Positions 18,686 through 28,853 of a stretch of 64,000 bases of DNA are shown here, piece after piece. Made by a program: the position numbers and the translations under genes. How positions within the stretch are numbered: the first letter of the stretch is position 1; each line of letters opens with the position of its first letter. The notes below the pieces were generated by a model. The model ran no database searches, was not told the origin of the DNA, and worked only from the letters and a program-made list of their open reading frames with translations. Source of the stretch: Clostridiales bacterium (GTDB lineage Bacteria; Bacillota; Clostridia; Lachnospirales; Lachnospiraceae); assembly GCA_021203365.1 (NCBI GenBank), contig JAJQBI010000078.1:1-64000 (forward strand), given 5' to 3'.

Positions 18686-19408
18686 TCACTTTTCTGTCCC
18701 GAACAGAATCGTTCGAAACAGCTTTTCGGTTTTTTCCCGGCCCAGAGCCTTCAGGAATACATCGGTAGATGGGCCGCCATGGGTCAGCAGACCCTCTACA
18801 TACACCGCGGCCTTCCTGCACTTGGCAGAAGGATCGCATACAGAAGCAGATCCTGCTGCCTCCAGATAAGCAGTCAGATACTCCAGGGCACAGGCGTCAA
18901 AGGCAGATGTATGCCTGGCCTTTTTCCCCTTCTTGGACAGGCTCACCGGCAGCTTGACAGAGTCATACCAATGCTGACCCAGATCATGGGCCGGAAGTCC
19001 TTCATAGTGGGTCTGAACAGCCGCCAGCGCCGAAAGGTCGGCGAGAGCCAGCAGCGTATCATAAATCTCGAAAATCAGAGTATCGTTGCCCATGGCCAGC
19101 ACCCGGTCATAGGACAGCAGCGGCATTTCCAGCTGAGTGGGGTTAATGATCAGGGTGTCCATGACCATCAGCCCGAAAAAGCCGGAGGCCTGCATTATGG
19201 AAACGTGTCCCAGACCCCTGGCCTGAAAAGCCCGGATACGGAAGGTCATTCCATTGAGCTTCTGACAGGCATAGTCGCCGCAGTTCAACTCCGTCAGGGG
19301 ATAAGCCTCCCGGAGAATTTCGCACATCTGTTCCAGCATCGGCTCATCTCCCATGCCGGATCCTTTCTCCGGTTTCTGATATATTTTCTTCAAAAAAGTG
19401 TTCATCAA
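18686..19408 (-). CDS. Conserved hypothetical protein
   Basis: Long ORF, not an antisense shadow of a recognised gene; contains PLLSYDRVLAMGNDTLIFEIYDTLL; family not recognised. Confidence 0.6.
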   Translation of the reverse strand: MMNTFLKKIYQKPEKGSGMGDEPMLEQMCEILREAYPLTELNCGDYACQKLNGMTFRIRAFQARGLGHVSIMQASGFFGLMVMDTLIINPTQLEMPLLSYDRVLAMGNDTLIFEIYDTLLALADLSALAAVQTHYEGLPAHDLGQHWYDSVKLPVSLSKKGKKARHTSAFDACALEYLTAYLEAAGSASVCDPSAKCRKAAVYVEGLLTHGGPSTDVFLKALGREKTEKLFRTILFGTEK

Positions 19409-19571
19409 ATCCTCCTCCCGATATCAAAATCGTGCGCTTCAGGAATTCGTCTGATTCTCCGAAAATCTACACGTTTTCACTTCGTATAAGGCAAATTCCG
19501 GGCACGATTCGGGCAAATTCAAAACAGAGAAATATCTGCTTAACGCAACGTATTTTGAAATAAAATAAAGC

Positions 19572-19598
19572 GAAAGAGCAATCATCGACTGCTCTTTC
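19572..19598. terminator. Intrinsic terminator hairpin
   Basis: GAAAGAGCA-atcatcgac-TGCTCTTTC followed by T-rich tract. Confidence 0.75.
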
Positions 19599-19775
19599 AT
19601 TCTATTCTTGTTCAATTATAGTTACAAATCCCCTTATCCCAATTTATCTGCCATAACCCTGTATAACTTTTCAAAAAAGTCTTTCTGGCTTGGGCAAATT
19701 CTGGGCAAATCATAAATTGGGCATCTCGAAAACAGCTATATATTGTCGTATCTGCAAATACTATATCTTGTAGTT

Positions 19776-21263
19776 TTACTTCTCCAGACTCTTCATCGTC
19801 GGGAAAAGCAGCACGTCCCTGATCGCCGCCGAATCTGTCAGCAGCATACACATCCGGTCAATCCCGAATCCAATGCCTCCCGTGGGCGGCATACCAATCT
19901 CCAGGGCATTCAGGAAGTCCTCATCTGTAGTATTGGCCTCCTCATTTCCCTGTGCCAGCTGTTTTTCCTGTTCCCTGAATCGCTCTCTCTGATCGATGGG
20001 GTCATTCAGCTCGGAATAAGCGTTGGCCATCTCCCATCCATTCATGAAAAACTCAAAGCGCTCCACATATTCCGGATCCTCCGGCTTTTTCTTGGTAAGC
20101 GGAGAAATCTCAACCGGATGGTCCATAATAAAGGTGGGCTGAATCAGATGCTCTTCCACATATTCCTCAAAGAAAAGATTCAGGATATCTCCCTTTTTAT
20201 GCCGCTCCTCATATTCAATGTGATGCTCCTTCGCAACGGCTCTCGCAGTTTCCAGATCATGTATTTCATGAAAATCCACACCCGAATATTTTTTCACGGC
20301 ATCTGTCATGGTGATTCGCTCAAAAGGCTTTCCAAGATCCATCTCCACCCCGTTGTAGGTGATCTGGGTCGTTCCAAGAACCTCCTGCGCCACATAACGG
20401 TAAAGATTTTCGGTGAGATCCATCATGCCATGGTAATCCGTGTACGCCTGATAAAGCTCCATCAGCGTAAATTCCGGATTATGGCGGGTGTCAAGTCCCT
20501 CATTGCGGAAGACACGGCCAATCTCATAAACCCGCTCCAGTCCGCCGACAATCAGCCGCTTCAGATAAAGTTCCAGGGAGATTCGAAGCTTCAGGTCCTC
20601 ATCCAGAGCGTTAAAATGCGTTTCAAAGGGTCTGGCAGCCGCGCCCCCGGCGTTGGATACCAGCATGGGGGTCTCCACCTCCATAAAGCCCTGGCCGTCC
20701 AGATACCTGCGGATTGCGCTGATAATCCGGGAACGGCGGATGAAAGTCTCCTTCACTTCCGGATTCATAATCAGATCTACATATCTCTGGCGATAACGCA
20801 GGTCGGTATTGGTCAGACCATGAAATTTCTCCGGAAGAACCTGCAGACTTTTGGACAGCAGCGTAATTTCCGAAGCGTGCACGGAAATCTCTCCTGTCTT
20901 TGTGCGGAAAACCTGTCCGCGGATGCCGATGATATCTCCCACATCCAGTTTCTTAAAGGCCTTGTAGGGTTCCTCCCCCACACTGTCCCTGGCTACGTAG
21001 GACTGAATGGTCCCCTTAAGATCCTGAACATGGCAGAAAGAGGCCTTTCCCATAACCCGTTTGGACATCATACGGCCGGCCACGGTCACCTCCTGCCCTT
21101 CCAGAGTGTCAAAATTGTCTTTAATCTCCTGACTGTGATGGTCCACGTCATATTTCACAATTTTATAGGGATCTTTTCCCTCCGCCTGCAGCTCTGCCAG
21201 CTTTTCTCTGCGAACCTTCAGCAGCTGGCTGCTGTCCGGCTCCTGCCTCCTCTGATCTGCCAA
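19776..21263 (-). CDS. lysS: Lysyl-tRNA synthetase, class II
   Basis: [87 protein letters not shown]. Confidence 0.97.
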   Translation of the reverse strand: MADQRRQEPDSSQLLKVRREKLAELQAEGKDPYKIVKYDVDHHSQEIKDNFDTLEGQEVTVAGRMMSKRVMGKASFCHVQDLKGTIQSYVARDSVGEEPYKAFKKLDVGDIIGIRGQVFRTKTGEISVHASEITLLSKSLQVLPEKFHGLTNTDLRYRQRYVDLIMNPEVKETFIRRSRIISAIRRYLDGQGFMEVETPMLVSNAGGAAARPFETHFNALDEDLKLRISLELYLKRLIVGGLERVYEIGRVFRNEGLDTRHNPEFTLMELYQAYTDYHGMMDLTENLYRYVAQEVLGTTQITYNGVEMDLGKPFERITMTDAVKKYSGVDFHEIHDLETARAVAKEHHIEYEERHKKGDILNLFFEEYVEEHLIQPTFIMDHPVEISPLTKKKPEDPEYVERFEFFMNGWEMANAYSELNDPIDQRERFREQEKQLAQGNEEANTTDEDFLNALEIGMPPTGGIGFGIDRMCMLLTDSAAIRDVLLFPTMKSLEK

Positions 21264-21405
21264 TCTCTTTACCTCCTCTTTGCGCAGCTGTCTGTCAGCT
21301 TCCCTTTTTCATACGAACGGAAAATCGCCCGGGCATTTCGCTCTGACGATTCTCGTTTCCCGGCCTTCCGGAGCTTTTCTCTCCTATGAAAACAATGTTC
21401 CGCAA

Positions 21406-21888
21406 TCAGACATTCCTCTCAATTTCCAGCACCTTATATTTCATAACACCGGACGACAGCTCTACCTCCACCACATCATTAATGTGGGAACCGATAAGCG
21501 CTTTCCCTACCGGAGATTCATTGGAGATTTTCCCCTCCAGGCTGTTGGCTTCTGTGGAGCCTACGATTTTCAGCTCAATATCCTCATCGAACTCAAAATC
21601 ATGAACCTTTACACGGCATCCCACATTGATCCGGTCCGGGTCTACCTCGTCCTCCACTACAACTTCGGCATTTTTAAGTATCTTTTCGATTTCCTCAATG
21701 CGGGCCTCGATGTCTCTCTGCTCGTCCTTCGCTGCATCGTACTCTGCGTTCTCGGAAAGGTCTCCCTGCTCTCTGGCTTCTTTAATCTTTCCGGCTACCT
21801 CTTTTCTCTTTACTACTTTTAAGTCATGCAGCTCTTCCTCTAATTTTTTAAGTCCTGCATAAGTAAGTAAGTTCTTTTTTGCATCCAT
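21406..21888 (-). CDS. greA: Transcription elongation factor GreA
   Basis: LTYAGLKKLEEELHDLKVVKRKEVAGKIKEAREQGDLSENAEYDAAKDEQ. Confidence 0.97.
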   Translation of the reverse strand: MDAKKNLLTYAGLKKLEEELHDLKVVKRKEVAGKIKEAREQGDLSENAEYDAAKDEQRDIEARIEEIEKILKNAEVVVEDEVDPDRINVGCRVKVHDFEFDEDIELKIVGSTEANSLEGKISNESPVGKALIGSHINDVVEVELSSGVMKYKVLEIERNV

Positions 21889-22083
21889 TCGCCTTACTCC
21901 CTTTCAAAACACTGGTAAAACCTTACCTGAATAAAACATGAATATTTTGTTTCCGTGATGCTCCGGATGAATTCCCACCCTGTGAAAGCGAAAATTCCAT
22001 ACGGTCGCAATTTCAGTATTATACTCAAAACTCAAACGCTTGTCAAGTATGATGAAAGATTTCACATTTCCTGTGATTACTAT

Positions 22084-23085
22084 TCACAGCCGATCCAGCA
22101 TTCTTTCCAGCTCCTCATAACTGGAAATCTGATTGGATTCCCGCCGAAGGCCAGCGCTGTGCGGCATGCCCGCCGTATACCAGGCCACATGCTTCCGCAT
22201 TTCCCGGATTCCGGTGTACTCCCCCTTTTCCTCAATCAGCATTTTCGCATGGCGGAGGATCATTCTTTGCAGTTCTTCTCCCGATGGCCGGCCTCCTGCA
22301 AAAGACCCCTTCGTCCCGGGGCATTCCCCGGCTTCAAAATAAAGGTTCAGATCCCGAAAAATCCATGGATTTCCCCGGGCGGCACGTCCGATCATCACAG
22401 CGTCGCACCCGGTTTCCCGAAACATATCCGCGGCTTTCTCCGGCGAATCCACATCCCCGTTTCCAATTACAGGTATTTCCACCGCCTCTTTTACCCTGCG
22501 GATGGCCTCCCGGTTTGCCGACCCGGAATAATACTGCTGCCGGGTACGTCCATGAACCGCAATGGCCGCGGCCCCCGCGTCCTCCACCCGTTTCGCGATA
22601 TCCACAATATCCACGGGAAATCCTTCAAAACCAATGCGCATTTTTACGGTCACAGGTTTTTTTACCGCTCTGGAAACCCTGCGGACAATCCGGCTGATCC
22701 GTTCCGGGTCTTTCAGAAGCGCAGACCCTTCCCCGTTATTCACCACCTTAGGCACCGGACATCCCATATTCAGGTCCAGAATATCAAAAGGCTGCTCCTC
22801 TATGGTTCCGGCCACCTCCGCCATAAGCTCCGGGTCACTTCCAAAAAGCTGCAGCGATACCGGATGCTCCGACGAATGAATCCTCATCAGAGCGGCCGTA
22901 TTTTTATTGTGATAGGAAATAGCCTTCGCGCTGACCATTTCCATACACACCAGCCCCGCTCCCTGTTCCCTGCAGAGCCTGCGAAAGGGGAGATCCGTAA
23001 CTCCGGCCATAGGCGCCAGAACAAAAGGGTTTTCTACTTCCACATTTCCGATTTTCCATTTTCCCCGCATATCAGGATTCCCCAT
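22084..23085 (-). CDS. dusB: tRNA dihydrouridine synthase
   Basis: FVLAPMAGVTDLPFRRLCREQGAGLVCMEMVSA, DLNMGCPVPKVVNNGEGSALL, HGRTRQQYYSG; likely start near 23085. Confidence 0.92.
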   Translation of the reverse strand: MGNPDMRGKWKIGNVEVENPFVLAPMAGVTDLPFRRLCREQGAGLVCMEMVSAKAISYHNKNTAALMRIHSSEHPVSLQLFGSDPELMAEVAGTIEEQPFDILDLNMGCPVPKVVNNGEGSALLKDPERISRIVRRVSRAVKKPVTVKMRIGFEGFPVDIVDIAKRVEDAGAAAIAVHGRTRQQYYSGSANREAIRRVKEAVEIPVIGNGDVDSPEKAADMFRETGCDAVMIGRAARGNPWIFRDLNLYFEAGECPGTKGSFAGGRPSGEELQRMILRHAKMLIEEKGEYTGIREMRKHVAWYTAGMPHSAGLRRESNQISSYEELERMLDRL

Positions 23086-23431
23086 CTGGCTTTGGCTCAT
23101 CCTCCGCGTCCTCTCCCAGGAAAAAGACCCGGTAATACATTTCCAGAGATTCCAGAAGCTCCCGTTTTTCTTCCCGAAGCTGTTTAATTTTAAGGACACT
23201 TCCAATCTCGTCAAAAAAGCCGTCGGATTCCGCGGCCTCCGTCTTAAACTGAAGATTCCCCTCCTCGTCAAACTCCAGAGTCAGAATCCCGCCAATCTCC
23301 TCCGTAAAAAGCACACAGAGAACCTGCAGTTCTTTTTTTACATGATCCGGCAGAGAATCAAAATCCTGGTTAAAATAGTATTTCTGCTCATAGGCGCTTG
23401 CTCCGCAGAGCACAATATTCTCCTGATACAT
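23072..23431 (-). CDS. Small conserved protein (DUF6145-like)
   Basis: MYQENIVLCGASAYEQKYYFNQDFDSLPDHVKKELQVLCVLFTEEIGGILTLEFDEEG; family name is a tentative recall. Confidence 0.6.
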   Translation of the reverse strand: MYQENIVLCGASAYEQKYYFNQDFDSLPDHVKKELQVLCVLFTEEIGGILTLEFDEEGNLQFKTEAAESDGFFDEIGSVLKIKQLREEKRELLESLEMYYRVFFLGEDAEDEPKPDGES

Positions 23432-23494
23432 TTTTTATTCTCCCTGTAAAAAATAAGGTTTCCCGCAAAAGTGTAAGGTTTCCGGGCTTTCCGT

Positions 23495-24292
23495 TTACAC
23501 ATAGCTGTACAGTCCGCGCACGGAGACCTCTCCTGCATTCACTGCGCAGACTCTTCCGTCCTCCCGCTCCACCAGCAGCTCTCCGTTTCTGTTAATCCCT
23601 CTGGAAATCCCCTCATAGGTATCCGGTCCCAGCACCCGGACGGGCTGATTTTGATTCACCAGAAAACGTTCATAGCTTTCCTTCAGAAAAGTCAGATCAC
23701 AGGTCCGGACAAACTTCTCATAATCTTTCTCAAAATATTTCAGCACCAGACCAATTACCAGGCTGCGGTCATAGAGCTTCCCGGTTTCCAGATAAAGGGA
23801 TGTGGCCCGGTCTTCCATCTCTTCCTGAAAAGATGGAACGTTCACATTAATCCCTGTTCCGATAACCACATAATCAATCCGAGACCCCACAAGGCTCATC
23901 TCCGTCAGTATTCCGCAGATTTTTTTCCGGGAAAGCACTACATCGTTGGGCCATTTAATCCCTGTCTCAATCCCCAGCTCCTCCACGGCCTGCGCCACGG
24001 AAAGTCCCATAATCAGGGTGACCATGGACGCGTATCTGGGCGCAAACTCCGGCCGGAGCAGAAGGGTCATGGTAACCGCACTGCCTCTGGGCGCCTCCCA
24101 CCTTCGGGTAAAGCGGCCTCTCCCCGCCGACTGATATTCTGCCACAAAAAGCTCTCCCTGCACTGCGCCCTCTTTGGCGGCACGCTTTGCCCATAAGTTG
24201 GTTGAATCTGTTTTTTCTGCAAAATGGACGGTGTTACCCGCCCATTTTGTGTGTATCTCTCCTGAAATTGTTTCTCCGTTAAATAAATCCAT
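23495..24292 (-). CDS. birA: Biotin--[acetyl-CoA-carboxylase] ligase
   Basis: AEYQSAGRGRFTRRWEAPRGSAVTMTLLLRP, GIKWPNDVVLSRKKICGILTEM, GTGINVN. Confidence 0.93.
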   Translation of the reverse strand: MDLFNGETISGEIHTKWAGNTVHFAEKTDSTNLWAKRAAKEGAVQGELFVAEYQSAGRGRFTRRWEAPRGSAVTMTLLLRPEFAPRYASMVTLIMGLSVAQAVEELGIETGIKWPNDVVLSRKKICGILTEMSLVGSRIDYVVIGTGINVNVPSFQEEMEDRATSLYLETGKLYDRSLVIGLVLKYFEKDYEKFVRTCDLTFLKESYERFLVNQNQPVRVLGPDTYEGISRGINRNGELLVEREDGRVCAVNAGEVSVRGLYSYV

Positions 24293-24319
24293 CTGTCTCT
24301 CCCTCGCACAGATATTTCT

Positions 24320-25321
24320 TTATATCTGCGCCGGTGCTCCCAGAGTAGCCACAATCACTGCCTTAATGGTGTGCATCCGGTTTTCCGCCTCATCAAATAC
24401 CTTCGACTGTTCCGACAGAAAAACCTCGTCGGTGACTTCCATATCCTTCAGGCCGAAACGGTCTCCCATTTCCTTTCCGATCTTCGTGTGCAGATCATGA
24501 AAGGACGGCAGGCAGTGAAGAAAGATTGCTTTTTCCCCGGCGTTTTCCATGATCTGCCTGGTAACCTTATAGGGGGTGAGCTCCCGGATCCGCTCCTCCC
24601 ATACATAGTCCGGTTCTCCCATGGATACCCACACATCCGTGTAGATCACATCTGCGTCCTTTGTACCCGCCATCGCGTCCTCTGTCAGAGTAATGGAAGC
24701 TCCTGACGCTCTGGCGTATTCCTGGCACTGTGCAACCAGCGCTTCATTGGGAAAATACTTTTTGCTTGTGCAGGCCACAAAATCCAGGCCAAGCTTTGCG
24801 CAGACCACCATCAGGGAATTTCCCATATTATAGCGGGCATCTCCCATATATACCAGCTTCAGACCTTTCAGTTTTCCGAAATGTTCCCGTATTGTCAGCA
24901 TATCCGCCAGCATCTGGGTGGGATGATATTCATTGGTCAGTCCGTTCCACACCGGAACTCCCGCATATTTTGCCAGCTCCTCCACAATTTCCTGGCCAAA
25001 GCCGCGGTACTCGATCCCCTCGTACATCCGCCCGAGAACCTTTGCGGTATCCGCAATGCTCTCCTTTTTTCCAATCTGGGAACCGCCTGGGTCCAGATAG
25101 GTGGTCCCCATACCCAGATCATGAGCCGCCACTTCAAAGGAGCAGCGGGTTCTTGTGCTGGTTTTTTCAAAAATCAGGGCAATGTTCTTTCCCCTGTAGT
25201 AATCATGAAGCTCTCCTGCCTTTTTCTTTGCCTTCAGCTTTTCCGCCAGATCCAGGAGATAGGTGATCTCCTCCGGCGAGTAATCCTTCAGTGTAAGGAA
25301 ATTCCTTCCTTTTAAATCCAT
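24320..25321 (-). CDS. argF: Ornithine carbamoyltransferase
   Basis: [49 protein letters not shown]. Confidence 0.95.
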   Translation of the reverse strand: MDLKGRNFLTLKDYSPEEITYLLDLAEKLKAKKKAGELHDYYRGKNIALIFEKTSTRTRCSFEVAAHDLGMGTTYLDPGGSQIGKKESIADTAKVLGRMYEGIEYRGFGQEIVEELAKYAGVPVWNGLTNEYHPTQMLADMLTIREHFGKLKGLKLVYMGDARYNMGNSLMVVCAKLGLDFVACTSKKYFPNEALVAQCQEYARASGASITLTEDAMAGTKDADVIYTDVWVSMGEPDYVWEERIRELTPYKVTRQIMENAGEKAIFLHCLPSFHDLHTKIGKEMGDRFGLKDMEVTDEVFLSEQSKVFDEAENRMHTIKAVIVATLGAPAQI

Positions 25322-25352
25322 GTCTCTTCCTCCCTGACCGGCTGTTCCGGCC

Positions 25353-26303
25353 TTATTCCTCTGAACCGCCTGCCGGCTCCTGGTCTGATACGATTTCCTT
25401 CAGTGATGCCGCAAGTCCCGCGATCCCCTGCAGGTTCGACGGAATGATAATCTTCGTGGCTCTCCCGTCCGCGATCTTCCCCATGGCTTCCAGGCTTTTC
25501 AGCGTAAGCACTGCGTCGTCCGCCTCCGCGGCCTTGATCATGCGAAGGCCCTCCGCAGTAGCCTGCTGCACCTTCAGAACTGCCTCCGCCTGGCCTTCCG
25601 CTTCCCGGATCATCCTCTCCTTCTGGGCCTCCGCCCGAAGAATGGCGGCCTGTTTTTCCGCCTCCGCATCCAGGATGGCAGACTGCTTCTTGCCTTCCGC
25701 CACAAGAATGGTGGAACGCTTCTCACCTTCCGCCCGAAGAATCGCCTCCCGGCGCTCGCGCTCCGCCTTCATCTGCTTTTCCATGGCGTCCTGAATGGCC
25801 GCCGGCGGGATAATATTTTTCAGTTCCACACGGTTTACCTTGATTCCCCATGGGTCCGTCGCCTCATCCAGGGAAGCGCGCATCCTTGTGTTGATCGTCT
25901 CCCGGGAAGTCAGCGTCTCATCCAGCTCCATATCACCGATGATATTTCGAAGCGTGGTGGCGGAGAGATTCTCAATGGCCATGATGGGATTTTCCACACC
26001 ATAGGCGTACAGCTTTGGATCTGTGATCTGAAAATAAACCACCGTGTCAATCTGCATGGTAACATTGTCCTTGGTAATCACCGGCTGCGGCGGAAAATCC
26101 ACCACCTGCTCCTTCAGATTCACCTTTCTGGCCACCCGCTCAATAAAAGGCATTTTAAAATGAACACCGGTTCCCCAGGTCGCCTGATACGCACCCAGTC
26201 TTTCCAGAACCACCGCGTAGGCCTGGGGCACAATGCGGATGCAGGACGCTACAATCCACAAAACCACAATGATCAGAATGATAAAAAGCACAACTCCACC
26301 CAT
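25353..26303 (-). CDS. SPFH/Band 7 (stomatin/QmcA-like) membrane protein
   Basis: [38 protein letters not shown]-rich coiled coil. Confidence 0.95.
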   Translation of the reverse strand: MGGVVLFIILIIVVLWIVASCIRIVPQAYAVVLERLGAYQATWGTGVHFKMPFIERVARKVNLKEQVVDFPPQPVITKDNVTMQIDTVVYFQITDPKLYAYGVENPIMAIENLSATTLRNIIGDMELDETLTSRETINTRMRASLDEATDPWGIKVNRVELKNIIPPAAIQDAMEKQMKAERERREAILRAEGEKRSTILVAEGKKQSAILDAEAEKQAAILRAEAQKERMIREAEGQAEAVLKVQQATAEGLRMIKAAEADDAVLTLKSLEAMGKIADGRATKIIIPSNLQGIAGLAASLKEIVSDQEPAGGSEE

Positions 26304-26372
26304 CCTGTACCTCCTTTTTTATCACATTTAAATTTATTCCAACATATCTGCTTAAAATCTCCGGGCGGTCCG

Positions 26373-26822
26373 TCAGGCCTCACGGCCCATCTCCCGCACA
26401 ATCAGCTTTACTCCCTGTACCTTCAGGACTTCCACCACTGTACCGGAAGAGATATGTATACTGTCTCCCTCGCTGCGCGCGGACCACTCAATATCGTTAA
26501 TGCGCACCTGCCCGGTCTGCGCCAGGTTGTCGATTTCCTTCACCACCACGGCCGTTTTTCCCACAAGACTGTCCACATTGGTTTTTTCCTGGTTTTTCTT
26601 CAGCAGGCGCACGGCCGCCGGCCTGGTAAGAAGTAAAAGCGCCAGCGATACCACAAGAAAAACCGCCAGCTGCACCACCAGCACGCCGCCAAGTGCCGCT
26701 GCAACGGCCGCCCCCGCGGCTCCGCCGGCAAACCAGATGCTGGTAAGTCCCGCGGTCAGGCCTTCTCCCACCAGAAAGACGACCATCAGAAGAACCCAGA
26801 CTGTCAACGGATTCAAACTCAT
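26373..26822 (-). CDS. NfeD-family protein
   Basis: Two TM segments and C-terminal OB-type domain (LVGKTAVVVKEIDNLAQTGQVRINDIEWSARSE); adjacent to SPFH gene. Confidence 0.9.
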   Translation of the reverse strand: MSLNPLTVWVLLMVVFLVGEGLTAGLTSIWFAGGAAGAAVAAALGGVLVVQLAVFLVVSLALLLLTRPAAVRLLKKNQEKTNVDSLVGKTAVVVKEIDNLAQTGQVRINDIEWSARSEGDSIHISSGTVVEVLKVQGVKLIVREMGREA

Positions 26823-26855
26823 AAATCTTCCTCCTTCCCGCCAGGCAACCGCCTT

Positions 26856-27635
26856 TTATCTGCCTCTCCGCTGCCGGGCCGCCTCATACATCAGAATTCC
26901 CGCGGCCATGGCTGCGTTCAGGGACTCCACCTGTCCGCACATGGGAATCCGGATCAGGCAGTCCGCCGCCCCGGAAGCCTCCGCAGTCAGCCCTTTCCCC
27001 TCGTTTCCGATGAAAAAGGCCGTGCCGGAGGCATAAGATTCTTTATCATAGGTATTCTTCCCCTTCAGGTGTGCCGCAAAGCTTCGGATTCTCTTCCGCG
27101 CCAGCGCCTCCCTCAGGGAAATCACCTGATCCACATAGACAAAGGGTACCCGATAAATCGATCCCATCGTCGAGCGGATCACCTTCGGATTCGTAATATC
27201 CACACAGGCTCCGGTCAGGATTACCCCGTCCACACCGGCGCCCTCGCCGGTACGGAGGATCGTTCCCACATTTCCCGGATCCTGAAGATCCTCCAGAACC
27301 ACCAGAAGGGGTGCTTCTTTTTCCAGAATGTCCTCCAGCGTATAGGATGGAATCTGAAGCAGAGTCAGAATTCCCTGGGGTGTCTGAGTGTCGCTCATCT
27401 GCCGGAAAACCGATTCCTTTACCGCTTCCCAGGGAAAGGTCCGTACCCTGGCCATCAGAGCTTCGTCCGAAAGAACCGATTCCGCAGCGTAAACCTTCCG
27501 GATCAGGGATCCCGGCGCTTCCAGAAACATTTTTCTTCCCTCCGCCGCGAAAAGCCCCTGCTCTTTCCTTATCTTTGCTTTCCGGTTTATCTGGATAATG
27601 TTTTTAATCTGGCTGTTGCCTGCGCTTGTGATCAT
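26856..27635 (-). CDS. TrmH/SpoU-family RNA 2'-O-methyltransferase
   Basis: VVLEDLQDPGNVGTILRTGEGAGVDGVIL, RSTMGSIYRVPF, IPMCGQVESLNAAMAAGILMYEAARQR. Confidence 0.92.
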   Translation of the reverse strand: MITSAGNSQIKNIIQINRKAKIRKEQGLFAAEGRKMFLEAPGSLIRKVYAAESVLSDEALMARVRTFPWEAVKESVFRQMSDTQTPQGILTLLQIPSYTLEDILEKEAPLLVVLEDLQDPGNVGTILRTGEGAGVDGVILTGACVDITNPKVIRSTMGSIYRVPFVYVDQVISLREALARKRIRSFAAHLKGKNTYDKESYASGTAFFIGNEGKGLTAEASGAADCLIRIPMCGQVESLNAAMAAGILMYEAARQRRGR

Positions 27636-27734
27636 AAAATTCCTTTGTACAAAAATCACCCCGGGGACAACCGGAGGTGATTTCTGGAAAACATACACAT
27701 TCTTACAGTCTGCCCTGACAGCAGACAGTTTCAT

Positions 27735-28745
27735 TTATCTCTTAAGACTCGTCTCGTTTTTATCATAATTGTGGGAAAGGGAATCACATACTTCCCACAT
27801 GTACTGGGAGACATTCTTCTGCATGGCCAGCGCCTCATTGATATCAAAATCCACAAATTCCCCGTGGCGATATCCAACTACCCGGCAGGTCTTGCCCGCA
27901 GCCAGCAGATCCACCGCCAGTGCCCCCATCATGGAAGCGTACACCCGGTCCTTACAGGTGGGACTTCCGCCCCTCTGCATGTAGCCGAGAATCGTGGCCC
28001 GCGTCTCAATGCCCGTGGCTGCCTCAATCCGCTTCGCCATGGCCTCCGAATGGCCAACGCCCTCCGCGTTTACAATGATATGATGTTTTTTGCCCTTCTT
28101 CCGGCTCTCAATGATATGATTGATCAGATTCTGCTCATCGTAGTCATATTTTTCCGCGATCAGCACATCCTCCGCGCCGTTGGCAATGCCGCACCACAGC
28201 GCCAGGTACCCTGCGTTCCGCCCCATAACTTCAATAATGCTGCAGCGCTCATGAGAGGTGGATGTATCCCGCACCTTGTCAATCGCCTGCATGGCCGTAT
28301 TTACAGCCGTATCAAAACCAATGGTATATTCGGTGCACGCGATATCCATATCGATGGTCCCCGGAATACCGATTGTATTAATTCCAAGATTTGCCAGCTT
28401 CTGCGCCCCGGCAAAGGAACCGTCCCCGCCGATCACCACGAGACCGTCGATCCCGTGCTTCCTGCAGATCTCAACCGCCTGCTGCTGCCCTTCCTCCGTG
28501 CGCATCTCCGCACAGCGCGCCGTATAAAGAATCGTTCCGCCGCGCTCGATGGTATCGGATACATCCTTCCCTGTCAGGTCCGTAATCTCCTCATTGAGGA
28601 GCCCCGAGTAGCCCTTGTAAATACCTTTCACCTTCAGGCCTGTGCTCAGTCCGCGCCTTACCACCGCCCGGATCGCAGCATTCATGCCCGGAGCGTCTCC
28701 GCCGCTTGTGAGAACGCCTATTGTTCTGATCTTCTTCTCTGCCAT
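27735..28745 (-). CDS. pfkA: 6-phosphofructokinase
   Basis: GVLTSGGDAPGMNAAIRAVVR, VIGGDGSFAGAQKL, GIPGTIDMDIACTEYTIGFDTA. Confidence 0.96.
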   Translation of the reverse strand: MAEKKIRTIGVLTSGGDAPGMNAAIRAVVRRGLSTGLKVKGIYKGYSGLLNEEITDLTGKDVSDTIERGGTILYTARCAEMRTEEGQQQAVEICRKHGIDGLVVIGGDGSFAGAQKLANLGINTIGIPGTIDMDIACTEYTIGFDTAVNTAMQAIDKVRDTSTSHERCSIIEVMGRNAGYLALWCGIANGAEDVLIAEKYDYDEQNLINHIIESRKKGKKHHIIVNAEGVGHSEAMAKRIEAATGIETRATILGYMQRGGSPTCKDRVYASMMGALAVDLLAAGKTCRVVGYRHGEFVDFDINEALAMQKNVSQYMWEVCDSLSHNYDKNETSLKR

Positions 28746-28853
28746 ACTGGTATCCTCCATTTTGTGAAATTGTCCGGCTGCTTCTGCCTGTCTCTTCTGT
28801 CAAAAAACCGTCGATTTCTCTCAACACACATCCAGCATTAGTTTAAAGCATTT

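Noticed and set aside
19612-19851. 79-aa minus-strand ORF at the lysS 3' end (..ICPEFAQARKTF..), considered as an integrase tail
   Set aside because: Too short, overlaps lysS in another frame, and no integrase catalytic motifs are present.
19743-21389. 548-aa + strand ORF over lysS
   Set aside because: Antisense to lysS with no recognisable domain; shadow ORF.
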